Shown here: piece after piece, positions 42,875 through 51,094 of the stretch
How positions within the stretch are numbered: position 1 is the first letter of the stretch
Layout: every line of letters begins with the position of its first letter
Assembly: GCA_020634215.1 (NCBI GenBank)
Contig: JACKCD010000006.1
Coordinates: 62,001-126,000, forward strand
Length of the DNA: 64,000 nt
Reading direction: 5' to 3'
DNA from: Ardenticatenaceae bacterium
GTDB lineage: Bacteria > Chloroflexota > Anaerolineae > Promineifilales > Promineifilaceae
Notes under the pieces: model-generated
What the model was told of the DNA's origin: nothing
Databases searched by the model: none
What the model saw: the letters and a program-made list of their open reading frames with translations, nothing else
Translations under genes and position numbers: made by a program

Positions 42875-44432
42875 CTGGCTGTGGCTGGCACTGCTGGGGC
42901 TGACCCTGCAAGCGGTGTGGGCGTGGCGGCTGCCGCACCCGTCCTACTTTGACGCTTATTATTATGCTAGTAACGGGCAGCGGCTGGCCGCTGGCTACGG
43001 CTTTACCGAGCAAATTATTTGGCAATTTTTGGACGACCCGCAGGGGTTGCCTACGCCTAGCCACACCTATTGGATGCCGCTGCCGTCGCTGCTGGCGGCG
43101 GTGGGTTACAAACTTTGGCCGAGTTTTCGCGGGATGCAGCTTCCGTTTTGGCTGTTGGCGGGGCTGCTGCCGCTGCTGGCCTATGGCATCAGTTGGCGGC
43201 TGTCGGGGACGCGCTGGCAGGCATGGACGGCCGCTTTGTTTACGGCATCAGGCGGTTTTTACAACACCTTTTGGAGCCAGCCTTCCACTTTTGCCCCGAT
43301 TGCCTGGCTGGGTGGGGGGTGTTTGTGGGCGTTGGGAACGGCCGTTTCCCAACACAAACGCCGCCATTGGTTCCTAGCCGGTCTGTTGGCTGGGCTGGCC
43401 CACCTGACGCGAGCCGACGGCGTGCTGTTTTTGCTGGTGGGGGTGTGGGTGTGGCTGTTGGGCTGGTGGCAAAAGCGGGCGAGACGGCGGGGAGATGATG
43501 GCAACAGCGCGGCAAGAGGGGATAGCCAATCTCCAATCGCCAATTGCCAATCCCCACTCTCCCTCCTCCTCGGCTACCTCCTCATCATGTCCCCCTGGTT
43601 TTGGCACAACTGGCAGGTGTTGGGGCGACCACTGCCCACCTCCGGCACGCAGACGATGTTTTTAACCACCTACGATGATTTGTTTGCTTACGGCCGTTCC
43701 TTCACCCTTTCTAGCTATTTAGCCTGGGGCTGGCACAACATTTTGTGGTCAAAGCTGGTGGCGTTGGGGCAGGCGGGGCAGTTGTTTGGGGCGGTGGCGT
43801 GCCTCATTTTTCTTACGCCATTGGTCATTTGGGGTTGGTGGCGGCTGGCAAAACGGCCGTTTTCCCACCCCTTCACTTGGTACACCCTCACCCTTTTTGC
43901 CGTCATGGTGCTGCTCTTCACCTTCCCTGCCGGGCGCGGCAGTTTGCTGCATTCTTCGGCCGCCATTTGGCCGTGGCTGATGGCGCTGGCGGCGGCGGGG
44001 CTTGGTTTTGCCGTGGATTGGCGGACTACGCGCTGGCCGCATCCGAACCCGGCGCAGATGAAGCGGGTTTATGCCGGGCTGTTTGTGGTGGTGGCACTGG
44101 TGATGACCACAGCCATTGGCTGGCTGCGAATGCCGGAGCGTGATTATGTGGCGTTGTTTGAACAGGTGGCGGGGATGGTGCCGGAAACGGCCGTTGTCAT
44201 GGTTGGCAACGCTCCCGGTTTCTACTATCACACCGGTCTGTCCGCTATCACCATTCCCAACGAGCCGCCCGACGTGCTGCTGGCGGTGGCGCAGCGGTAT
44301 GGCGCAACCCACCTGCTGCTGGATAAAGATACCCCGCTGCCCCTGCGCGATTTGTATCAGGGGGAAGCTGGGGCGGGGTTTGAGCTGCTGGTGTCGCTGG
44401 AGGCGGTGAATTTGTATAGCTTGAGGGATTAG
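42840..44432 (+). CDS. GT-C family (GT39/ArnT-like) glycosyltransferase
   Basis: The 530-residue protein has about eleven membrane helices. The first loop (YFDAYYYASNGQRLAAGYGFTEQ) is the GT39/GT83-like catalytic loop with Asp. HTYWMPLPSLLAAVGYKL follows, as in mannosyltransferases. The C-terminal soluble part starts near 430. It begins within the previous gene (35-bp overlap), so the two are coupled. Residues near 223-237 (DSQSPIANCQSPLS) are encoded by a CCAATCTCCAATCGCCAATTGCC repeat inserted in frame. Several palindromes are present (GTAVSQ, YGRSF, KRPFSHP, ETAVVM). Confidence 0.82.
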   Translation: MNWRKFLRERPDWLWLALLGLTLQAVWAWRLPHPSYFDAYYYASNGQRLAAGYGFTEQIIWQFLDDPQGLPTPSHTYWMPLPSLLAAVGYKLWPSFRGMQLPFWLLAGLLPLLAYGISWRLSGTRWQAWTAALFTASGGFYNTFWSQPSTFAPIAWLGGGCLWALGTAVSQHKRRHWFLAGLLAGLAHLTRADGVLFLLVGVWVWLLGWWQKRARRRGDDGNSAARGDSQSPIANCQSPLSLLLGYLLIMSPWFWHNWQVLGRPLPTSGTQTMFLTTYDDLFAYGRSFTLSSYLAWGWHNILWSKLVALGQAGQLFGAVACLIFLTPLVIWGWWRLAKRPFSHPFTWYTLTLFAVMVLLFTFPAGRGSLLHSSAAIWPWLMALAAAGLGFAVDWRTTRWPHPNPAQMKRVYAGLFVVVALVMTTAIGWLRMPERDYVALFEQVAGMVPETAVVMVGNAPGFYYHTGLSAITIPNEPPDVLLAVAQRYGATHLLLDKDTPLPLRDLYQGEAGAGFELLVSLEAVNLYSLRD

Positions 44433-44495
44433 GGTTATTGGTTATTGGGTATTGAGATCCTCATCACAATACCCAATAACCAGTAACCAATAACC
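44433..44495. repeat. GGTTATT inverted tandem hairpin
   Basis: GGTTATTGGTTATTGGGTATTG (44433-44454) is complementary to CAATACCCAATAACC followed by AGTAACCAATAACC, across a 12-nt loop. It fills the 69-bp gap between two glycan genes exactly. Confidence 0.8.
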
Positions 44496-44501
44496 AATTT
44501 T

Positions 44502-45992
44502 ATGAAGCAGTGTGGATGGCTATTGCTGGCGGTTGTTGGGGGATTAACACTCTTTTTGGTGGCGGCGCAGGCGGCTGGCGGGCTGGGTTTTCCCTTGGAT
44601 GATGCCTGGATTCACCAAACGTATGCGCGGAATGTGGGGTTAAACGGCCGTTGGGAATACACACTCGGCCAACCCAGCGCCGGTTCCACTGCTCCCCTGT
44701 GGACGCTGCTATTGGCAGTTGGCTATCTGTTGCGGCTACCCTATTTGCTCTGGGCCTACTTGCTGGGTGGCGGGTTGCTGCTGGGTGTTGGCTGGCTGGG
44801 AATGCGGCTGTGGCGGCAGCTTTGGCCGGAATGGGCGCGGTTTGATTGGGCGGTGGGGGTGGTGCTTGTTTTAACCTGGCCGCTGCTGTGGGCTGCCGCC
44901 AGCGGCATGGAAACCTTGCTCTTTACGGCTTTAGGCTTATTCATTTGCGACCGTTATCTGACAAAACCTGACTTGTCGCCGCTGCTAGGTCTGTTATCTG
45001 CTCTCCTTATTCTGGTGCGTCCAGACGGATTGGTGCTGCTGCTTACCCTCATTCTCCTCCAAACCCTACACCCTACACCCTACACCCTACGCCCCCTACT
45101 TCTGTTTGCTCTGGCCTTCCTCCTCCCGCTCATTCCCTACTTTTCCTTTAATATATGGAGCAGCGGTCAGCTTTGGCCGACGACGCTTTATGCCAAACAG
45201 GCGGAATATGCGTCGCTGTTGGCGCAGCCGCTGCTGTGGCGGCTGTGGCAGGTGGCGATGGTGAGCTTGGGTGGGGTGGCGACCGGGCGTGGCATGAGCA
45301 GTGCCCATTTGCTGCTGCTGCCAGGTGTTTTTGTGACTGTGTGGCGGTGGTTGCAGCAGCGACGTTGGCAACCGTTTTTGCTGTTGCTGTGGGCGGGGGG
45401 GCATGTGGTGCTGTATGCGTGGCGGCTGCCGTTGGTCTATCAACATGGCCGCTATCTGTTGCCGACGGTGCCGGTTTGGGTGCTGTTGGGGTTGGCAGGG
45501 TGGGGTTGGCTGTTGGGAGGAAACGGCCGTTTTTCCCGCATTCTTCGCCAAACGGCCGTTCTCAGCTTTGCCATTGTGCTGCTGTTTTTCCTGCTGCAAG
45601 GGGCTGTGGCGTATGGGCGGGACGTGGCGTTTATTGAGGGAGAGATGGTGGCGGCGGCGCGGTGGCTGGCGACCCATACGGAGCCAAATGTGCTGGTGGC
45701 GGCGCATGATATTGGGGCGATTGGGTATTTTGCCGAACGGCCGTTGCTCGATTTAGCCGGGCTGCTTTCGCCGGAAGTCGTGCCACTGCTGCCGGACGGG
45801 GCGGCGCTGGTTGAGTATGCGCTGGCAGCGGGGGCAGGTTATTTGGTGACGGCTCCGGGCTGGCCGTATCGGTCATTGGGGGAGAGGGGAACGGCCGTTT
45901 ACCAAACCAACTTTGCTTGGACACGGGCGCAGGGTTGGGAAAATACGGCCGTTTATCGGTTGGGCGTTGCCCCCAAATCAGCCGATAATTGA
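44502..45992 (+). CDS. GT-C-like polytopic membrane glycosyltransferase
   Basis: About ten to eleven membrane helices are predicted in 496 residues. The catalytic-type loop is FPLDDAWIHQTYARNVGLNGRWEY, followed by SAGSTAPLWTLLLA, seen in many bacterial GT-C proteins of unknown acceptor. The C-terminal soluble part has DIGAIGYFAERPLLDLAGLLSPEVVP. It is the last gene of the glycan operon. A CCCTACACC tandem repeat (45066-45088) codes for HPTPYTLRP in a loop. Six palindromes are present, three of them in the last 260 bp (ERPLLD, GTAVYQ, NTAVYR). Confidence 0.78.
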   Translation: MKQCGWLLLAVVGGLTLFLVAAQAAGGLGFPLDDAWIHQTYARNVGLNGRWEYTLGQPSAGSTAPLWTLLLAVGYLLRLPYLLWAYLLGGGLLLGVGWLGMRLWRQLWPEWARFDWAVGVVLVLTWPLLWAAASGMETLLFTALGLFICDRYLTKPDLSPLLGLLSALLILVRPDGLVLLLTLILLQTLHPTPYTLRPLLLFALAFLLPLIPYFSFNIWSSGQLWPTTLYAKQAEYASLLAQPLLWRLWQVAMVSLGGVATGRGMSSAHLLLLPGVFVTVWRWLQQRRWQPFLLLLWAGGHVVLYAWRLPLVYQHGRYLLPTVPVWVLLGLAGWGWLLGGNGRFSRILRQTAVLSFAIVLLFFLLQGAVAYGRDVAFIEGEMVAAARWLATHTEPNVLVAAHDIGAIGYFAERPLLDLAGLLSPEVVPLLPDGAALVEYALAAGAGYLVTAPGWPYRSLGERGTAVYQTNFAWTRAQGWENTAVYRLGVAPKSADN

Positions 45993-46066
45993 TGAATGGA
46001 GCGTGAAAAGATAGTTTTCGTAAGGGAAAAAGGAACTAAGGTACCATAAGATTTGGACATGCTGCC

Positions 46067-46096
46067 TTGTTTGGGTTTTGCTTTTCATGGTATACT
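46067..46096 (+). promoter_or_regulatory. Candidate promoter of the two-component operon
   Basis: TTGTTT (46067-46072), an 18-bp spacer and TATACT (46091-46096) lie about 107 bp upstream of the GTG start of the response regulator. Confidence 0.45.
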
Positions 46097-46202
46097 GCCA
46101 CCAACTTGTCCCAAACAAGTGGTACACAAATGAGAGCTAAATGTGACCAATGTTTGTACAAAACCTGCATAGCAAAATTATACGCAAAATAAAGAGGTTA
46201 CA

Positions 46203-46895
46203 GTGGAACCAATTAGGATTCTTATCGTGGATGATCATCCCGTTTTCCGTCAAGGGTTGTGTGATGTGTTAGAAACCGACATGCATATGGAAGTGGCTGG
46301 TGAGGCGGCTGATGGCGAAGTTGCCATTGAGATGGCTCATGAGCTGCGCCCAGATGTGATTTTGATGGATATTAATTTACCCACCATTAATGGGCTGCAG
46401 GTGACGCGCAAGATCAAGACGCAGTTGCCCAATCTGAAAGTAGTGATGATTACAGGCTACGATGATGTCGAGCAGGTCTTTCATGCGCTGCGGGCCGGGG
46501 CTTCGGCGTATTGTTCCAAGGATGTGCCACCAGAAGCGTTGATTAAGACGGTGACTGCGGTGCATGAAGGGAATTATGTGGTGGATGACCGGGTGATGAA
46601 TTATGATGAGATTATTGCCTGGACGGAGCAGAAAATTGGTCGCTTTAACGGTTCCCTAACCAGTGAATCGGATGATTTGTTTGTGCCGCTTTCGCCGCGT
46701 GAAATGGAAATTTTGGAGCATGTGACGAAGGGGTTGAGCAATAAGGAAATTGCGTTTAAGCTGGGGATTAGCCACCAAACGGTGAAGAACCATATGACGG
46801 CGATTTTGCGTAAGCTGCGTGTGGAGGATCGGACGCAAGCGGCCGTTTATGCTTTGCAGCATGGTTGGGTTCGTCTTGATGGTGCGCGTGGCTAA
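46203..46895 (+). CDS. NarL/LuxR-family response regulator
   Basis: A GTG start after AAAGAGG is supported by the N-terminal receiver fold (IRILIVDDHPVFRQGL). The phospho-acceptor is Asp56 (ILMDINLP), with Thr in MITGYD and Lys in CSKDVPPEALI. An unusual linker of about 45 residues precedes the C-terminal LuxR helix-turn-helix (LSPREMEILEHVTKGLSNKEIAFKLGISHQTVKNHM, about 161-196). It is followed 32 bp later by a histidine kinase gene, which is the obvious partner. Confidence 0.9.
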   Translation: MEPIRILIVDDHPVFRQGLCDVLETDMHMEVAGEAADGEVAIEMAHELRPDVILMDINLPTINGLQVTRKIKTQLPNLKVVMITGYDDVEQVFHALRAGASAYCSKDVPPEALIKTVTAVHEGNYVVDDRVMNYDEIIAWTEQKIGRFNGSLTSESDDLFVPLSPREMEILEHVTKGLSNKEIAFKLGISHQTVKNHMTAILRKLRVEDRTQAAVYALQHGWVRLDGARG

Positions 46896-46927
46896 TTTGC
46901 CCTCAAAAGAGTTGTCTGGAAGGATGT

Positions 46928-47998
46928 ATGGTTGAAAAAACGGCCGTTAATGGGATAGCAACCTTCGCTGAGTTTTTAGAGGAAGCCTACAAAGATTTTG
47001 AGCAAACACAGCGTGATTTGCGTGAAATTGACATCTTAATTAAACAAAGTTCGGCAGAAGTTGAGCGTCTTGCCCAGCGAAATGCCCAAGCCACCAAGTA
47101 TTTACACGATCTAAATACAAACTTTGAAACCCTGCCGCGTGAGGATATTCGACAGGCGTATGAGAACCTGAATAATATTCAGCAGCGCCTGTTTACCATG
47201 CGCGGCCAACTGGAAAAATTGCAAAGCGACCAGCGAAATCTGGAGCGACTGGCAGAGTTTCAGCGCCGTTTGATTGAGTTAACAGATGGGGAACTCCCTG
47301 CGGCTCCTCAGACTAAAAAGAGTCGTCGTGTTGATGATCAGTCCGATGTCATTCGTGTTATTCAAACTGAAGAAGCAGCGCGGCAAAGTCTGGTGCGGCG
47401 GATGCACGATGGGCCTGCCTCATCTTTAAGCAACTTCATTTTACAAGCCGAGATTTGTCAGCGCTATTTTGATGTTGATGCGGGGCGGGCGCGGCAAGAG
47501 CTAAACGCTCTAAAAAGTGCGGCCGCCACAACCTTTGGACAGGTCAAAGATTTTATTTTTGACCTCCGTCCGATGATGCTTGACGATTTAGGCGTTATCC
47601 CCACGTTGCGCCGCTATGTTGAATCTGTGCAAGAGAAGAGCGGGCTTAATGTTCCCATTACCGTGACAGGGGTTGAGCGCCGTTTAGAGAGCCACATTGA
47701 GGTGGCTATCTTTCGCGGAGTGCAACAGTTGCTTAATAATGCGATGGCGCACGCTCAGGCCACCCAAATTCAAGTTTCGTTGGATTTGGCACCAGAATCG
47801 GTCGCGGTTGTGGTGGAAGATAATGGGCGTGGTTTTGCCGTAGATGAAGCTCTTTCGCGCAATAACCAGCGGATTGGCCTGAGTACGCTGCGGGATCGCA
47901 TTGAGATGTTGGGGGGAGAGATGAAGATATTTAGTGGGTTAGGGCAGGGTACACGGGCTGAATTTGCTATTCCGCTCATGGCTCAACTGGAGTTTTAA
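46928..47998 (+). CDS. Cytosolic DegS/NarX-type sensor histidine kinase
   Basis: The kinase has no membrane helix. Residues about 10-125 form a long coiled coil (DIRQAYENLNNIQQRLF region). The HisKA_3 dimerisation helix carries His160 (RRMHDGPASSLSNFILQAE). The ATPase domain has N-box NNAMAHAQAT (about 269), DNGRGF (about 298) and a C-terminal GQGTRAEFAIP. It phosphorylates the response regulator encoded just upstream. The sensing input is probably the coiled coil or a protein partner. A palindrome at codons 3-8 (EKTAVNG) sits at the very N-terminus. Confidence 0.88.
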   Translation: MVEKTAVNGIATFAEFLEEAYKDFEQTQRDLREIDILIKQSSAEVERLAQRNAQATKYLHDLNTNFETLPREDIRQAYENLNNIQQRLFTMRGQLEKLQSDQRNLERLAEFQRRLIELTDGELPAAPQTKKSRRVDDQSDVIRVIQTEEAARQSLVRRMHDGPASSLSNFILQAEICQRYFDVDAGRARQELNALKSAAATTFGQVKDFIFDLRPMMLDDLGVIPTLRRYVESVQEKSGLNVPITVTGVERRLESHIEVAIFRGVQQLLNNAMAHAQATQIQVSLDLAPESVAVVVEDNGRGFAVDEALSRNNQRIGLSTLRDRIEMLGGEMKIFSGLGQGTRAEFAIPLMAQLEF

Positions 47999-48135
47999 CT
48001 GTTTGAATTTTACTGGGGTTGATAGATAGATTGTGACTTTTTGAAAAGGCTGGTGTCTTTTATTAATGGAAAGTTAGTTTTTGGCTTCTTTAGCAAGCAA
48101 GTTGCTTTGTTCTAATGAGAGTTCAAAGATATAAT

Positions 48136-48164
48136 TTGAAAAAGTTTTTCATAAACGTTACAAT
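48136..48164 (+). promoter_or_regulatory. Promoter of the Flp pilin gene
   Basis: TTGAAA (48136-48141), a 17-bp spacer and TACAAT (48159-48164) lie 109 bp upstream of the pilin ATG. Confidence 0.6.
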
Positions 48165-48273
48165 GTGATTGGCTTGAAGAAGTAGCATATAAGCTGATTG
48201 AGTAGTTCGTAGCTAACAAAGTCGTCTGTCTCATCAGATAATCCTGTAAATTTTCACAAGGAGGTAAAGGCAA

Positions 48274-48435
48274 ATGTTGTTTCTGAAGCGTGAGCGTGGT
48301 CAAGGTTTAGTTGAATATGCCTTGGTGCTCGTTTTGGTTGCTGTTGTGGTAATCGCCATTTTGACCCTTTTGGGGCCTCAAATTGGTAATGTATTTAGCC
48401 AGATTACATGTGGCCTAGATACGGCTTGTTCATAA
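48274..48435 (+). CDS. Flp/Fap-type class IVb pilin, 53 residues
   Basis: AAGGAGG 9 bases upstream of ATG 48274 marks a short gene. The peptide is MLFLKRERGQGLVEYALVLV followed by a hydrophobic helix (LVAVVVIAILTLLG) and a short tail with two Cys. The GQGLVEYALVLV block is the Flp pilin prepilin-peptidase site (cleavage after Gly; Glu at mature position 5) used in Tad-type pili. No tad assembly genes are in the window, so it relies on genes elsewhere. It has its own promoter and strong terminator. Confidence 0.85.
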   Translation: MLFLKRERGQGLVEYALVLVLVAVVVIAILTLLGPQIGNVFSQITCGLDTACS

Positions 48436-48487
48436 GTTTCTGTTTTTTCATCGTCAAATCTATCTAGAAACCTATTGATTATATAAG

Positions 48488-48523
48488 AAAAAGACCCCGT
48501 CATTTTGACGGGGTCTTTTTTTG
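48488..48523. terminator. Strong bidirectional terminator between pilin and lipoprotease genes
   Basis: A 15-bp perfect stem (AAAAAGACCCCGTCA with its complement, 48488-48520) has a 3-nt loop and T-tracts on both strands. It ends the pilin gene on the plus strand and the lipoprotein gene on the minus strand. Confidence 0.88.
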
Positions 48524-48524
48524 C

Positions 48525-50990
48525 CTAGTTGTTAACCAGAACAATAGCAAAGATACCATCTCCATTGACAGGAGTTTGAGGGCTACGGCTGGGGTTTAAT
48601 GTTAATAACTCCCACGGGCCATTCCGGTCAACTTGGGGGCGAAGATGTGCTAGACGTAGTGTTTCGAGACTAGCTTTTGTGTCCATTAGTTTGTCGCAGA
48701 CTTCAATGAGTTGCGCCCGTTCAGCCTCATCTGCCCCCAGAAGGTTGGGATCAAGTTCAAGTAGCGAGACTGAGGCAGCGGTTTTGCAAACAGCTAGTTC
48801 ATCATAGTTGATTATGATGCTACTGTCTTTGGCGGAGCAGGTGCTACTGTTAAGGGGGATGTCCTGTACTTGGATGGGGGGTGAGACGAAGCCTTGGATG
48901 CTGTCGGGAACGGCCGTTTGTTGCAGCATCATATTGTTCGTGACCGGCATGTAGGCGACCAACCCGCTGCAATCTGTTTCCCATTTTGGTTCGATCTCCA
49001 TTCCCAGCGTGCGGGTCTGGTTGCCGTCTTGCACGGGGGCATGGGCACAGCCCCCACCAGGGCCGGAACCCGGTCGTCCAATTTCAATCCAGCGGAGCAA
49101 TTCATAAGGTGTCGGTGTCTTTTGTGTTTCTACCCATAGCCGCAGAATGCTGTAGGTAGGGAAGGGGATATCGGGGTCAGCAAGGGTGATTGTGCGGTTG
49201 TGCTGGCCGATGCTGCCATCGGCAATTTCCCAGGGGCCATAGCAATGGTTGCCAGGGGCGCAAAGTTGGGCAAATACTGCGCCAGGTGTGGCCTGATCAA
49301 GCTGTAGAGAAAGAGCCATTTGGGTAATAACGGCCGTTTGTGTGTCCAGGGCCTGCATGGTTGCGGTAAACGCGACATCTAGCTGGGGCTGCCACATGTT
49401 AGGCTTAAGGGGAACAGTAGGCCCAAACGCACCGCTGTAGGTTAAAGCGTCTGCCTGATACGGTTTGTTGGGCAAAAATTGATTGACCCCCACATAAAGC
49501 GAATGGTTATCTTCTTGTATACCAAGCAGGGTAAGCTGCCCACTTAGCTGTTTGCCATCGTTGTAGAGCAATGTGCTGCCCTGATACAAGATGTTGGTAG
49601 CCATGTTTGGCCGCTGGCTGTCGCGTTCCATAGTATAAATTTGTGCCAGTTGTTGCCCTGCTGTGTCTGGGCTTTGTACCGTGATGACTGGCTCACCTGT
49701 AGGCGGCTCTGAAACTGACAGGGGCTTGATTTTCACAAGATAGCTGGCAAAGGTGGGTTGAGTACCACTAGCTAATGTTTCTGTAAGGGTAACAGGTGGC
49801 GGCAATTTTTGCAGATCAAACCAGTTCCCAATCGTTTGCCAGTCGCTTTGCTGGTGAATAGCCCACTGTTGAGTTTGTTGGCAGATGGGATTGTCGTTGC
49901 TTGTCCCCCATAGTTCGGTACGATTTGTGTCGTAGTGCCAATCCATGATTGAGCTAATGCAACTGCTGTTTTCATGGTCGCAGGCACAACTAGCAGGTGT
50001 ATTGTCCAAGGCCAGGTATTCATCATATAGGAACAGAGCATAGTGCCCCCATTCGTGAACAAGGGTGCGCCAGCCGTCTTGGTCGCCCCATAGCCCTACG
50101 TCAGGCCCTTTGTTACTCCAGCCACGCCCTAATGTAATGTGACCAGGGTAGAAGATGAGGTCTTTGAATGTTTGGCCGGGAGGTTGGGGGTGTTTAACGG
50201 CCGTTTCTACCATCCCCCCCACATTGGCCGCAGGTCGTCGGTCATTGTCAGCCAGCATCCGAAAATCCGCCTTATCCCACTTCTCCCCATTGGTATAAAT
50301 TGCCACATCACCAAAGATCATCTGCCCATTGCTAACATTATAAAGATAGCTACTGGCCTCGGTGAAGCTGTGGATGAGCGAAGCGCTGAAACTGCTAGAA
50401 CTGAGGGAAACGATCTGGCTATCCTTTGCTGGTTCCCAGGCCAAGCTAACTAGCGGGTTAAACACCACCAGTGAATTGGTCGTCATGGTTATAGTGCCAG
50501 TTGCAGCATCTTGGGTGTTAATGTCACCCGGATTCCAGCTTGTAAGATAAGCAGCGTATCTCAAATCCGGTGGCGAGTATTTTAACTGTAGTGCTGTTAC
50601 ATAGCGACAGCCATCAAGCCAGGACATGACCTGTCCCTTGGCATCGGTACTAACCATCTGTTCCCGTGGCGTTGGGTTTGTAATGTTGTAAGTAGCCTGT
50701 TCATGGCAGAAGACACGGAAGGTTTGGTTGCCGAGTGGGGTTCCTCCTGCATCCTCAAAAACAAGTTGGGGCGTGGGCAGAGGGGTAACAAAAGGTGTTG
50801 GCAAGGGTGTTACCAAGGCGGTTGGCAGGGGCGTAACAAAGGGCGTCGGTGGTGGGGTGATGGCTATTGTTGCACGTGGGGTGGGAACAGGCGTTGGCGT
50901 TTCCGGGCGGTCACAAGCGATTAACATGGACAAAGCAAGAGTGATCAGAATCAATAATTTGACCTGGATGACAGATTTCTTGGCAAACAT
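48525..50990 (-). CDS. Secreted lipoprotein with CLCA-like zinc-metallohydrolase motif
   Basis: ATG 50990 follows GGGAGG. The signal peptide ends in a lipobox (LIAC), then a Thr/Pro/Leu spacer with tandem TPLPTPFV units. The catalytic motif is TLVHEWGHYALFLYDEYL: His312, Glu313, His316 and a downstream Asp323-Glu324-Tyr325. It recalls the HExxH...DEY signature of CLCA-type metallohydrolases. A Cys-rich CACDHENSSC segment follows. The C-terminal 350 residues are beta-rich. Protease activity is inferred from the motif only. It is divergent from the TPR-CHAT gene with an 104-bp intergenic region. Palindromes read ETAVKHP, QTAVITQ and QTAVPDS. Confidence 0.75.
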   Translation of the reverse strand: MFAKKSVIQVKLLILITLALSMLIACDRPETPTPVPTPRATIAITPPPTPFVTPLPTALVTPLPTPFVTPLPTPQLVFEDAGGTPLGNQTFRVFCHEQATYNITNPTPREQMVSTDAKGQVMSWLDGCRYVTALQLKYSPPDLRYAAYLTSWNPGDINTQDAATGTITMTTNSLVVFNPLVSLAWEPAKDSQIVSLSSSSFSASLIHSFTEASSYLYNVSNGQMIFGDVAIYTNGEKWDKADFRMLADNDRRPAANVGGMVETAVKHPQPPGQTFKDLIFYPGHITLGRGWSNKGPDVGLWGDQDGWRTLVHEWGHYALFLYDEYLALDNTPASCACDHENSSCISSIMDWHYDTNRTELWGTSNDNPICQQTQQWAIHQQSDWQTIGNWFDLQKLPPPVTLTETLASGTQPTFASYLVKIKPLSVSEPPTGEPVITVQSPDTAGQQLAQIYTMERDSQRPNMATNILYQGSTLLYNDGKQLSGQLTLLGIQEDNHSLYVGVNQFLPNKPYQADALTYSGAFGPTVPLKPNMWQPQLDVAFTATMQALDTQTAVITQMALSLQLDQATPGAVFAQLCAPGNHCYGPWEIADGSIGQHNRTITLADPDIPFPTYSILRLWVETQKTPTPYELLRWIEIGRPGSGPGGGCAHAPVQDGNQTRTLGMEIEPKWETDCSGLVAYMPVTNNMMLQQTAVPDSIQGFVSPPIQVQDIPLNSSTCSAKDSSIIINYDELAVCKTAASVSLLELDPNLLGADEAERAQLIEVCDKLMDTKASLETLRLAHLRPQVDRNGPWELLTLNPSRSPQTPVNGDGIFAIVLVNN

Positions 50991-51009
50991 CTTCTTTCCT
51001 CCCTGATTA

Positions 51010-51056
51010 TTCAAACGTTTTGCGTGTAAACGTGTTATATGAAGTAGACGTTTGAA
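51010..51056. promoter_or_regulatory. Inverted repeat in the divergent promoter region
   Basis: TTCAAACG (51010-51017) and CGTTTGAA (51049-51056) form an 8-bp inverted repeat flanking ACGTTTTGCGTGTAAACGT. A shared regulator for the lipoprotease and CHAT genes is possible; no trans factor is known. Confidence 0.35.
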
Positions 51057-51094
51057 CTATGTAGAACATTTCCTGAAATTAGAAGCGATATTGT

